This document shows positions 17,256-22,482 of a DNA stretch of 27,462 nt, one piece after another; position 1 is the first letter of the stretch, and the number at the start of each line of letters is the position of its first letter. This DNA is from an uncultured Oscillospiraceae bacterium (GTDB taxonomy: Bacteria > Bacillota > Clostridia > Oscillospirales > Acutalibacteraceae): the NCBI GenBank assembly GCA_900552115.1, contig URYP01000019.1, forward strand, positions 1 through 27,462, read 5' to 3'. The notes under the pieces were generated by a model. It made no database searches. It was not told where the DNA came from and saw only the letters and a list, made by a program, of their open reading frames with translations. The position numbers were made by a program, and so were the translations under genes.

Positions 17256-17885
17256 ATGACCAAAAAACAACGCGCCCTGCGGGCTATAGAGGCCCTCAAG
17301 GCACAATATCCGGAAGGAATCTGCTCCCTGCGATATGAAAAACCGCTCGAGCTGCTGATCGCGACGCGTTTATCGGCACAGTGTACCGACGCGCGCGTCA
17401 ACCTGGTAACGCCGGCCCTGTTCGAGCGCTTTCCAACGCTGGAGGCATTTGCCGACGCGGATCCGGAGGAAGTGGGCACCTATATCCGCTCCTGTGGACT
17501 ATATAAAACCAAGGCGCGGGATATCGTCGCTATGACGCGTATGCTGCGGGATGACTATGACGGTGTCGTTCCCGACACGGTTGAGGAACTGATTAAGCTG
17601 CCCGGTGTGGGCCGCAAAACCGCCAACCTGGTCTGCGGCGATATTTACGGCAAGCCAGCGGTGGTGACCGATACCCATTGCATCCGTATTGCCGGACGGC
17701 TGGGACTGGTGGACACCAAAGATCCCTACAAGGTCGAAATGCAGCTGCGTAAACTGCTGCCGCCCGAAGAAAGCAACGCCTTCTGCCATCGGCTGGTACT
17801 GTTCGGGCGGGATATCTGCTCCGCTCGCTCCCCCCGCTGCGCGGGATGCCCTCTGAATGACGTCTGCCCTGGCGCGGTTAAGTAA
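17256..17885 (+). CDS. nth: Endonuclease III (DNA glycosylase/AP lyase)
   Basis: A 209-residue helix-hairpin-helix repair enzyme that removes oxidised pyrimidines and nicks abasic sites. The HhH motif is LPGVGRKTANLV with catalytic Lys121; the second catalytic residue is Asp139 in VTDTHCIRIAGRLG. The [4Fe-4S] loop is complete: Cys188-x6-Cys195-x2-Cys198-x5-Cys204. Length is normal. The ATG is preceded by AAAGGCAGG. Confidence 0.96.
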   Translation: MTKKQRALRAIEALKAQYPEGICSLRYEKPLELLIATRLSAQCTDARVNLVTPALFERFPTLEAFADADPEEVGTYIRSCGLYKTKARDIVAMTRMLRDDYDGVVPDTVEELIKLPGVGRKTANLVCGDIYGKPAVVTDTHCIRIAGRLGLVDTKDPYKVEMQLRKLLPPEESNAFCHRLVLFGRDICSARSPRCAGCPLNDVCPGAVK

Positions 17886-17888
17886 AAT

Positions 17889-17912
17889 CCTGACAAGAGC
17901 GATCCTGTCAGG
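17889..17912. terminator. Hairpin between nth and the PF06541-type gene
   Basis: CCTGACA (17889-17895) pairs with TGTCAGG (17906-17912) across a 10-base loop just after the nth stop codon. There is no T-run, so it is at best a weak terminator or a 3'-end protecting hairpin. Confidence 0.3.
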
Positions 17913-17924
17913 CTGATGCATGGT

Positions 17925-18353
17925 TTACTGCGGAATCAGGCGCACATGCCGGTCGCGCTTTAAGCGCATCCGCACCAGGCGGTAAATCGGGCAGGCGATC
18001 AGGCTGAGCACGCCCCACAGCGCCGAATACAGCAGGCAGACCTGTCCTTTGATATTGAGCGGCATACGGCTGTAATCCCACACGTTCAGATTCCAGTTCA
18101 GGTTGACGAGGCAGCCGCAGGCAAATTCCAGCGCGGTCACCGCCGCGGCGCAGAGCGTGCACCGGAACAACGGCTTGCGGTCGGCAAACCGGTCGTGAAT
18201 ACCGCCGATTACCTGAAAGCAGAGTCCGCCCAGAACAAACATGCTCCAGTGCGTGTATCCGCGCCAGCAGATTTCAATTAAATTATACAAGGCTCCCCCG
18301 ACGCAAAATGTGCCAAGCGCATAGTTGCTTCGGGGGATTTGCTTTTCTTCCAT
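17925..18353 (-). CDS. Small membrane protein, PF06541-type putative ABC-transporter permease
   Basis: A 142-residue protein with about four hydrophobic segments. The stretch NVWDYSRMPLNIKGQVCLLYSALWG is typical of the PF06541 family (W-DYS--P-N--G--CL--S-LWG), annotated as a putative ABC-transporter permease although no transport activity is established. The tail is basic (RMRLKRDRHVRLIPQ), suggesting a cytoplasmic C-terminus. It is 60 bases downstream of ridA on the same strand with GGAGGGATG upstream of its ATG, so it may be the last gene of the ilvA-ridA transcript. Confidence 0.7.
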   Translation of the reverse strand: MEEKQIPRSNYALGTFCVGGALYNLIEICWRGYTHWSMFVLGGLCFQVIGGIHDRFADRKPLFRCTLCAAAVTALEFACGCLVNLNWNLNVWDYSRMPLNIKGQVCLLYSALWGVLSLIACPIYRLVRMRLKRDRHVRLIPQ

Positions 18354-18413
18354 ATTTCATCCCTCCGCTACCAGTATGCCCACCAGCGAAGGAATTTCTC
18401 ACGCTAAGCCTGT

Positions 18414-18788
18414 TTAGATTTCAGCAATTACTTCCACTTCTACGAGAACGTCCTTGGGCAGGGCGGCGGCCGCCACGCAGGACCGCGCGGGTTTTCCCGT
18501 AAAATAACGGCCATAAATTGTATTGAACGCCGTAAAATCGGCCATGTTTTTCAAAAAGCAGGTGGTTTTCACCGCTTTTTCCAGGGAACTCCCCGCCGCT
18601 TCGAGGACCGCTTTCAAATTTTTCATAACCTGTTCTGTCTGTTCCTCAATGGTGGCGGCTTTCACTTCTCCGCAGGACGGATCGATCGCAATCTGGCCGG
18701 AGGTAAACACCATTCCACCCGTTACAATCGCCTGTGAATACGGGCCGATGGCTTCGGGAGCCGCATTGGTATGGACAACCGTTGACAT
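18414..18788 (-). CDS. ridA: RidA/YjgF enamine/imine deaminase
   Basis: A 124-residue RidA-family protein. IGPYSQAIVTGGMVFTSGQIAIDP and ARSCVAAAALPKDVLVEVEVIAEI are the two family signatures; the arginine of ARSCV corresponds to the substrate-carboxylate-binding arginine of RidA. RidA hydrolyses the reactive 2-aminocrotonate/2-iminobutyrate released by threonine dehydratase and so protects other PLP enzymes. Its gene is directly downstream of threonine ammonia-lyase (47-base gap), which fits that partnership. The ATG at 18788 is chosen over an upstream in-frame ATG because AGGAGAGAT lies just ahead. Confidence 0.93.
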   Translation of the reverse strand: MSTVVHTNAAPEAIGPYSQAIVTGGMVFTSGQIAIDPSCGEVKAATIEEQTEQVMKNLKAVLEAAGSSLEKAVKTTCFLKNMADFTAFNTIYGRYFTGKPARSCVAAAALPKDVLVEVEVIAEI

Positions 18789-18835
18789 ATGTATCTCTCC
18801 TTTATTTTTCCGGCTGCGCCGGTCATTATCCAAAA

Positions 18836-20032
18836 TCAATCGATTAATTTAAAACCTTCGCTTGTCAGCGCTTGGCGGATCTCCTCGATATGCTCGTAAT
18901 TGCGGGTTTCCAACCGCAGCCGCAGAAAACAGCCGTTGACGTCGGATCCTTCATTGGCGCGCTCATGGTGGACGGATACCACATTTCCACCCTTACCCGC
19001 GATGATGCGGGCTACGGTTTCAAGCTGACCGGGTTTGTCAAGGAGTTCCACCGTCAGCTGGCAGGAGCGTCCGGACGTGAGCAGGCCCCGTTTGATAACG
19101 CGGGACAAGATGGTCACATCGATGTTGCCGCCGGATACGAGGCAGACCACCTTTTTCCCCTCGACGGGTATTTTTTGGAACAGCACGGCGGCCAATGCAA
19201 CCGCGCCGGCGCCTTCGGCAATCAGCTTCTGGCTTTCGATCATGGTCAGGATAGCGGTAGAAATTTCGTCGTCCGTCACCGTCACGATATCATCCACATA
19301 TTTTTGGCAATACGCGAAAGTGTGTTCGCCCGGTTCTTTGACAGCGATCCCATCCGCAATGGTCGAAACGCCGGGCAAACATTCGATTTTATCATGCGAC
19401 AGCGACTGCTGCATGCTCGGCGCGCCGCTGGCCTGAACCCCGTAGACCTTGATCTGCGGGCTGAGAGATTTTATCGCATACGCCACCCCGGAAATGAGTC
19501 CGCCGCCGCCGACGGGTACGACGACCGCATCCATATCGGGAAGCTGCTGCAGCAGCTCCAGCCCTATAGTTCCCTGGCCGGCGATCACGTCCTCGTCGTC
19601 AAACGGATGAATAAAGGCATAGCCTTTTTCATCTTTTAATTCCAGCGCCTTTTTATAGGCATCGTCGTACACGCCTTTTACTAGGCAGATATCCGCTCCA
19701 TAATGCTTGGTGGCTTCCACTTTGGAAATCGGCGCGCCGTCCGGCAGACATATCAGCGATTTAATGCCGTTTTTGGTGGCAGCAAGCGCCACGCCCTGCG
19801 CATGGTTGCCGGCAGAACAGGCTATGACGCCCCGTTTCTTTTCCTCGTCCGTGAGCTGGGAGATTTTATAGGCCGAACCACGCACCTTGAAAGAACCGGT
19901 TACCTGCAGGTTTTCCGTCTTCAAGTAAACATCGCAGCCCGGACAGATACCCGGGGCATGAATCAAATCCGTATTCCGGATCACATCCTTCAGTACGTAG
20001 GACGCATGATAAATCTTGTCCAGTGTCAACAT
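18836..20032 (-). CDS. ilvA: Threonine ammonia-lyase (threonine dehydratase) with C-terminal ACT domain
   Basis: A 398-residue PLP enzyme that deaminates threonine to 2-oxobutyrate, the first step toward isoleucine. The PLP lysine is Lys49 in VTGSFKVRGSAYKI; SAGNHAQGVALAA and VPVGGGGLISG bind the cofactor and its phosphate. Residues about 324-398 form one ACT domain, an amino-acid sensing module. The enzyme is thus of the shorter single-ACT class rather than the two-ACT E. coli IlvA. The ATG at 20032 is used because AAGGAG is placed 9-10 bases before it; the in-frame ATG at 20053 overlaps that site. It is controlled by a T-box leader and followed by ridA. Confidence 0.93.
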   Translation of the reverse strand: MLTLDKIYHASYVLKDVIRNTDLIHAPGICPGCDVYLKTENLQVTGSFKVRGSAYKISQLTDEEKKRGVIACSAGNHAQGVALAATKNGIKSLICLPDGAPISKVEATKHYGADICLVKGVYDDAYKKALELKDEKGYAFIHPFDDEDVIAGQGTIGLELLQQLPDMDAVVVPVGGGGLISGVAYAIKSLSPQIKVYGVQASGAPSMQQSLSHDKIECLPGVSTIADGIAVKEPGEHTFAYCQKYVDDIVTVTDDEISTAILTMIESQKLIAEGAGAVALAAVLFQKIPVEGKKVVCLVSGGNIDVTILSRVIKRGLLTSGRSCQLTVELLDKPGQLETVARIIAGKGGNVVSVHHERANEGSDVNGCFLRLRLETRNYEHIEEIRQALTSEGFKLID

Positions 20033-20320
20033 GGTTCCCGTCTCCTTCAACATAAAAATAAAAAAACTTTCGCCCCTTTTCAGAGGCGAAAGCGTTCTTT
20101 CTTCCGCGGTACCACTCCGATTGCCGTAAAAACGGCCTCTCAACGGCATCCAGCAATGCCTGCTCCTGTAACGGGAAGACCCGTACCGGCTTACTGGACA
20201 CCGTTCAGCCGGTCTGCTCCAAGGTGATTGGCCCCGCTTTCCCTGCTGTCTCGCAGCCACCGGCAGCTCTCTGTAAGGGAGGACGGCGGGGCGCCGCCCT
20301 TATCTGTGCATTTGATGTAT
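20033..20320 (-). promoter_or_regulatory. T-box riboswitch leader of ilvA
   Basis: On the minus strand the leader contains a Stem I with an AGAGAGCTGCCGG segment (from about 20272), the conserved T-box sequence GGAGTGGTACCGCGGAAG (20118-20101), and a rho-independent terminator (20092-20061). T-boxes sense uncharged tRNA, whose 3' end pairs with the T-box bulge and favours the antiterminator. The most likely specifier triplet is ATC (Ile) at 20228-20226, before ACCTTGGAGC and followed by the usual purine. ACC (Thr) at 20225-20223 is the alternative. Isoleucine sensing would make sense for IlvA. The specifier call rests on pattern only, without a covariance model. Confidence 0.9.
20061..20092 (-). 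terminator. Regulated terminator of the ilvA T-box
   Basis: On the minus strand CTTTCGCC, a short loop and GGCGAAAG are followed by seven T, 29 bases before the ilvA start codon. The T-box sequence directly upstream provides the competing antiterminator. Confidence 0.9.
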
Positions 20321-20326
20321 ATTGTC

Positions 20327-20355
20327 AATATACGCTTTTGCCGTGCGTTTGTCAA
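20327..20355 (-). promoter_or_regulatory. Promoter of the T-box/ilvA transcript
   Basis: On the minus strand TTGACA (20355-20350), 17 bases, then TATATT (20332-20327): a near-consensus promoter. A second TTGACA (20328-20323) overlaps its -10, but only a poor -10 (GATAAG) follows it. Confidence 0.8.
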
Positions 20356-20409
20356 GACGGATTTTTCAATTCCGGTTAATCCTTACCGGCCCTTTTGTGC
20401 GGGCATATC

Positions 20410-20441
20410 AAAAGCCCCCTGCCGCACTGACAGGGGGCTTT
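20410..20441 (-). terminator. Intrinsic terminator of the large structured transcript
   Basis: An 11-bp perfect stem (20411-20421 with 20431-20441; GC-rich, loop of 9 bases) is followed on the minus strand by TTTTG. It lies 55 bases before the -35 of the ilvA promoter and ends the transcript from the promoter at 21219-21191. On the plus strand the following sequence (TATCTCTTT) is less terminator-like. Confidence 0.85.
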
Positions 20442-20500
20442 ATCTCTTTAATAGAACTTTGGACTCACCTGTTTCTTATAAGATTTACAGGGGTTCATTT

Positions 20501-20509
20501 CTAGCCCAT
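20501..20509 (-). other. Start-stop mini-ORF (Met-Gly-stop) after a Shine-Dalgarno-like motif
   Basis: On the minus strand AAAAGGTGAATCCA is followed by ATG GGC TAG. Spacing from the purine-rich motif to ATG is right for ribosome binding. Translation is not demonstrated. Confidence 0.35.
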
Positions 20510-20716
20510 TGGATTCACCTTTTCATAGAATTTTCGTTCCCATTTGCCACGAGAAATTCCGCTGTTAACCATTCATCTTTTCAAGCGATTGCTTTGACAA
20601 GAAACAATACATTAACCAACGAACTTGACCCATTGCAAGATTCGGAACCGCGGGGGAAAATTACCTCTTCCGGGGGAATCACCCTTTCAAAAGTAATCGT
20701 CGATCCAGCTGTCTCT

Positions 20717-20725
20717 CTAAATCAT
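20717..20725 (-). other. Start-stop mini-ORF (Met-Ile-stop) after a Shine-Dalgarno-like motif
   Basis: On the minus strand GAAAAGGTGAGTCCC is followed by ATG ATT TAG. The stop codon lies in the 3' arm of a 7-bp stem (20716-20722 with 20747-20753). Confidence 0.4.
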
Positions 20726-20772
20726 GGGACTCACCTTTTCACCAGAATTTAGATGTCTCTGAAAAAAGCTAC

Positions 20773-20781
20773 TTATTTCAT
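20773..20781 (-). other. Start-stop mini-ORF (Met-Lys-stop) after a Shine-Dalgarno-like motif
   Basis: On the minus strand AAGGTGAGTCCC is followed by ATG AAA TAA. The surrounding stem (TAGATGT/ACATCTA, 20808-20814 with 20750-20756) shares bases with the stem of the neighbouring copy, so the two folds are mutually exclusive. Confidence 0.4.
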
Positions 20782-20841
20782 GGGACTCACCTTAATCATT
20801 ATTTTTTACATCTATTTATTCTATTGTCGACAGGCCGGTTT

Positions 20842-20931
20842 CTACCGGGCGGTTTTGCCACCCACCCCGTTCAGACGGGCCAGCCTTGCCGCGGCGCTTC
20901 TTCTGCGCCTGCCGCCGCGAATAATCCACAT
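20842..20931 (-). CDS. Possible 29-residue arginine-rich micropeptide
   Basis: An ATG-to-TAG frame on the minus strand inside the structured transcript encodes MWIIRGGRRRRS, then an Ala/Arg/Leu/Gly-rich tail ending GGKTAR. It is very basic, but there is no good Shine-Dalgarno site, and the same bases form several GC-rich hairpins, so it is probably not translated. Confidence 0.15.
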   Translation of the reverse strand: MWIIRGGRRRRSAAARLARLNGVGGKTAR

Positions 20932-21036
20932 GGGTAAATAACATACTGTCATTGCTTCAGAAGGATCGGCGGCGCGGATCAAACAAATTTGATACCGGTA
21001 TTTCCGCGATACGCTTCTCAGTCAGCCCTTAACTGG

Positions 21037-21111
21037 TTATACCCGACGGACTGTCCGTGCGAAATGGCTTCCGCACGATGCTTCGTTCTGAGGTTCTGTG
21101 TCCCTGTTCAT
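21037..21111 (-). CDS. Possible 24-residue leader peptide in the structured transcript
   Basis: The first motif copy of the minus-strand transcript (GAAAGGGGTGGCTCCC) is followed by an ATG that opens a 24-codon frame, MNRDTEPQNEASCGSHFARTVRRV. The ribosome site is acceptable (AAAGGGG, 8 bases). The frame spans the CGTGCG/CGCACG hairpin at 21056-21077. It may be a leader peptide or chance. Confidence 0.25.
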   Translation of the reverse strand: MNRDTEPQNEASCGSHFARTVRRV

Positions 21112-21190
21112 GGGAGCCACCCCTTTCTGTGCTGAATTTGCTTTCTCTTTGGAAAGCCAGCGCTTAATGTCAATCCCTTTTGTCATCTAT

Positions 21191-21219
21191 AGTATAGCAA
21201 CAGGTTCCGTGTTTGTCAA
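21191..21219 (-). promoter_or_regulatory. Promoter of the large structured transcript
   Basis: On the minus strand TTGACA (21219-21214), a 17-base spacer and TATACT (21196-21191) are close to the sigma-A consensus, with an A/T-rich upstream stretch. The expected start is near 21184. No gene longer than about 30 codons follows before the terminator at 20441. Confidence 0.8.
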
Positions 21220-21299
21220 TAGGTTTTTAGAAAAATGTTGAAACTATTTTATGAACTTTTTATAAACAACATCTAGCGGAAAAGAGGGAAAGATTTACC

Positions 21300-21328
21300 T
21301 TGACGGTTTTCTTCTTACGGGTTACAAT
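21300..21328 (+). promoter_or_regulatory. Promoter of the DUF1292 gene
   Basis: TTGACG (21300-21305), 17 bases and TACAAT (21323-21328). It diverges from the promoter of the structured transcript. The leader of about 80 bases holds a small hairpin (GAGG/CCTC around 21337-21348). Confidence 0.7.
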
Positions 21329-21413
21329 ACATAGCGAGGGTTACCTCTTCGCCCCTAATGCAGGCGGAATGTTTAGCCCCGGTTTTTGATTTCAGATGAC
21401 GGAGGAACCAATT

Positions 21414-21728
21414 ATGGATGAAGAGTACGGCGCCGACCTGATGACCATTGTGGACGATGAGGGCAACCGCCACCAATTCGAACTGCTGGATGCGATTGAA
21501 ACCGACGACGGCCGCTACGTCGCGCTCCTGCCGGTTTACGATCAGCCCGAAGAGAGCGTACAGGACGACGGCGAACTGGTCATCCTGGAAGTCGTTGAGG
21601 AAAACGGCGAGGAACTGCTGGTTACCATCGAAGACGACGATGTGTTTAACGACATTGCCGGTATTTTTGAGGAGCGGCTGTCCGACCTGTACGAAATTGA
21701 AAGCGAAGACAGCCCCGCTGAATCCTAA
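21414..21728 (+). CDS. DUF1292 family protein (YrzB-like)
   Basis: A strongly acidic 104-residue cytoplasmic protein, with the layout of the DUF1292/YrzB family of Firmicutes: MTIVDDEGNRHQFELLDAIETDDGRYVALLP, a run of Asp/Glu, ELVILEVVEENGEELLVTIEDDDVFNDIAGIFEERL. Function of the family is unknown; in many Firmicutes it sits beside ruvX and alaS, which are not seen here. The ATG at 21414 is preferred to an in-frame ATG at 21396, because GGAGGA lies 9-10 bases before it and would be inside the longer version. A structured RNA follows 25 bases after the stop. Confidence 0.88.
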   Translation: MDEEYGADLMTIVDDEGNRHQFELLDAIETDDGRYVALLPVYDQPEESVQDDGELVILEVVEENGEELLVTIEDDDVFNDIAGIFEERLSDLYEIESEDSPAES

Positions 21729-21753
21729 TCAAGACACGGTTATTTTCAGGATT

Positions 21754-21945
21754 ATCCTGCCCTGTTCGCGGACCGCTGCCTTTTAACCCTACTACAGTTT
21801 GAATTCGGGAGCATAGCTCCGGTGCCGGATGGCAGACCTCCCCGCCTGGCGGGACGAAGGGAGCGTGAACGCACCGGGCGGCGCCCACCTGCTCACTATA
21901 TAGTAGCAGGTTACTACGGCAGTATTACGGCAGGGCGGGATTTTT
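21754..21945 (+). ncRNA. ssrS: Compact structured RNA, 6S-like
   Basis: About 190 bases fold as one long interrupted hairpin. The closing stem is ATCCTGCCCTG (21754-21764) with CAGGGCGGGAT (21931-21941), followed by TTTT. Then come GCTGCC/GGCAGT, CCTACTAC/GTAGCAGG with one mismatch, a large open central region (AGTTTGAATTC opposite CTCACTATATA), and an apical arm closed by CCGGTGC/GCACCGG and CTCCC/GGGAG. A closing stem, large central bubble and apical arm of this size are the layout of 6S RNA, which mimics an open promoter and binds RNA polymerase. There is no convincing promoter just upstream (TATTTT at 21741-21746 is the best -10), so it may be processed from the DUF1292 mRNA. Class assignment is by shape only. 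Confidence 0.5.
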
Positions 21946-21990
21946 GTGTATACGCGTCGCGTGGTTTCGGCGCTTTAAAACGAATATAAC

Positions 21991-22043
21991 GACAGGGACT
22001 GCGGATCATTCCAAGAAACGGATGATTCGCAGTCCCTGTTTTT
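21991..22043 (+). terminator. Strong terminator for plus-strand transcription, overlapping the SLOG gene end
   Basis: About 20 bp of stem (21992-22012 with 22020-22039, one or two G-T pairs) is followed by TTTTT on the plus strand. It would end the DUF1292/6S-like transcript. Its 3' arm lies inside the last codons of the minus-strand SLOG gene. On the minus strand there is no T-run. Confidence 0.8.
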
Positions 22044-22482
22044 CTGCATAATGGATTGTATAAGCGGTTCCGCCTGTTTCGCCGGTTCCCCAGCCAATGC
22101 AGACCGCGCTGTGATCAACCAGGTACCGATTACGGCGGTGCATACAGCCGGCGTCATAAGCGGGGGACACCGTTACGACCTTATCCGCCTGCTCCAGAAG
22201 CGCCGCATACCGGCGGCGGTCTGTGTCCGGCCATCGGCGGTCCCATTCCGGACAGGGCAGGACGACAATCAAACGAATGGCAGGATTTTGATTCCGACAG
22301 GCAAGCACTGCCTGCGCCGCCAGTTCGTCAAAACCCAGCGCCCCGCCGGCTCCGAAATACCGCACGCCTTCCATCGCCAGCTGATCCACGGTTTCCGTCA
22401 GCCGGCGGTATAATTCGTCCCGCAGTTCCGGCGGGACGCGGCGATGGCCGGTAAAGCAGCCGGTCTGCTCACGCAGCGTCAT
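22006..22482 (-). CDS. SLOG-family protein (YpsA/DUF1273-like)
   Basis: A 158-residue Rossmann-like protein. CFTGHR (9-14), YFGAGGALGFDELAAQAV, LIVVLPCPEWDRRW and the late RNRYLVDHSAVCIGWG plus GTGETGGTAYTIHYA match the SLOG superfamily (YpsA/DUF1273 branch), thought to bind nucleotides or their derivatives. Its start overlaps the stop of the ABC-exporter gene by four bases (ATGA), so it is translated with the transporter. No direct role in export is known; a ligand-sensing or nucleotide-cleaving role is speculative. Confidence 0.8.
   Translation of the reverse strand: MTLREQTGCFTGHRRVPPELRDELYRRLTETVDQLAMEGVRYFGAGGALGFDELAAQAVLACRNQNPAIRLIVVLPCPEWDRRWPDTDRRRYAALLEQADKVVTVSPAYDAGCMHRRNRYLVDHSAVCIGWGTGETGGTAYTIHYAEKQGLRIIRFLE

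Larger units (their letters stand above)
20461..21128 (-). repeat. Dispersed repeat GAAAAGGTGAGTCCCATGA, six clear copies plus one degenerate
   Basis: Copies on the minus strand, in transcript order: 21127-21109 (GAAAGGGGTGGCTCCCATG), 20794-20779 (AAGGTGAGTCCCATGA), 20740-20723 (GAAAAGGTGAGTCCCATG), 20688-20671 (GAAAGGGTGATTCCCCCG), a degenerate copy at 20670-20651, 20524-20507 (GAAAAGGTGAATCCAATG) and 20475-20461 (GAAACAGGTGAGTCC). Spacing is irregular, so it is not a CRISPR. Copies at 20740, 20688, 20524 and 20475 lie in loops closed by unrelated stems, so the loop is conserved rather than the stem. AGGTGA can pair with the 16S rRNA 3' end. Confidence 0.75.
20411..21184 (-). ncRNA. Candidate large structured non-coding RNA, about 770 nt, unidentified
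   Basis: A consensus promoter and a strong terminator delimit about 770 bases with no ORF longer than about 30 codons on the transcribed strand. Many hairpins are visible: 21140-21157, 21056-21077 (CGTGCG/CGCACG), 20978-20993 (ATCAAA/TTTGAT), 20893-20909 (GGCGC/GCGCC), 20866-20879 (CCCGT/ACGGG), 20847-20863 (GGGTGG/CCGCCC), 20835-20848 (CCGGT/ACCGG), 20660-20697, 20716-20753 and 20499-20530. Loops of several stems share the motif GAAAAGGTGAGTCCCATGA. I looked for signatures of RNase P RNA, tmRNA, SRP RNA and group II introns and saw none. A known large RNA class (OLE, ROOL, GOLLD or similar) cannot be excluded without covariance models. Confidence 0.7.

Noticed and set aside
18836..20260. Longer version of threonine ammonia-lyase starting at 20260
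   Set aside because: The extension is the translated T-box leader and terminator; the ATG at 20032 has the ribosome site.
20228..20752. 174-codon plus-strand frame across the T-box promoter and structured RNA
   Set aside because: It runs through a T-box leader, two promoters and a terminator, lacks a ribosome site, and has no coding-like base pattern.
20461..21128. CRISPR array
   Set aside because: Repeat copies are short, imperfect and irregularly spaced (about 30 to over 300 bases), with no cas genes nearby.
20411..21184. RNase P RNA, tmRNA, SRP RNA or group II intron
   Set aside because: None of the conserved cores I know for these (for example the RNase P P4 region, the tmRNA tRNA-like ends, the SRP GGAAGG-type loop, intron domain V) is visible.
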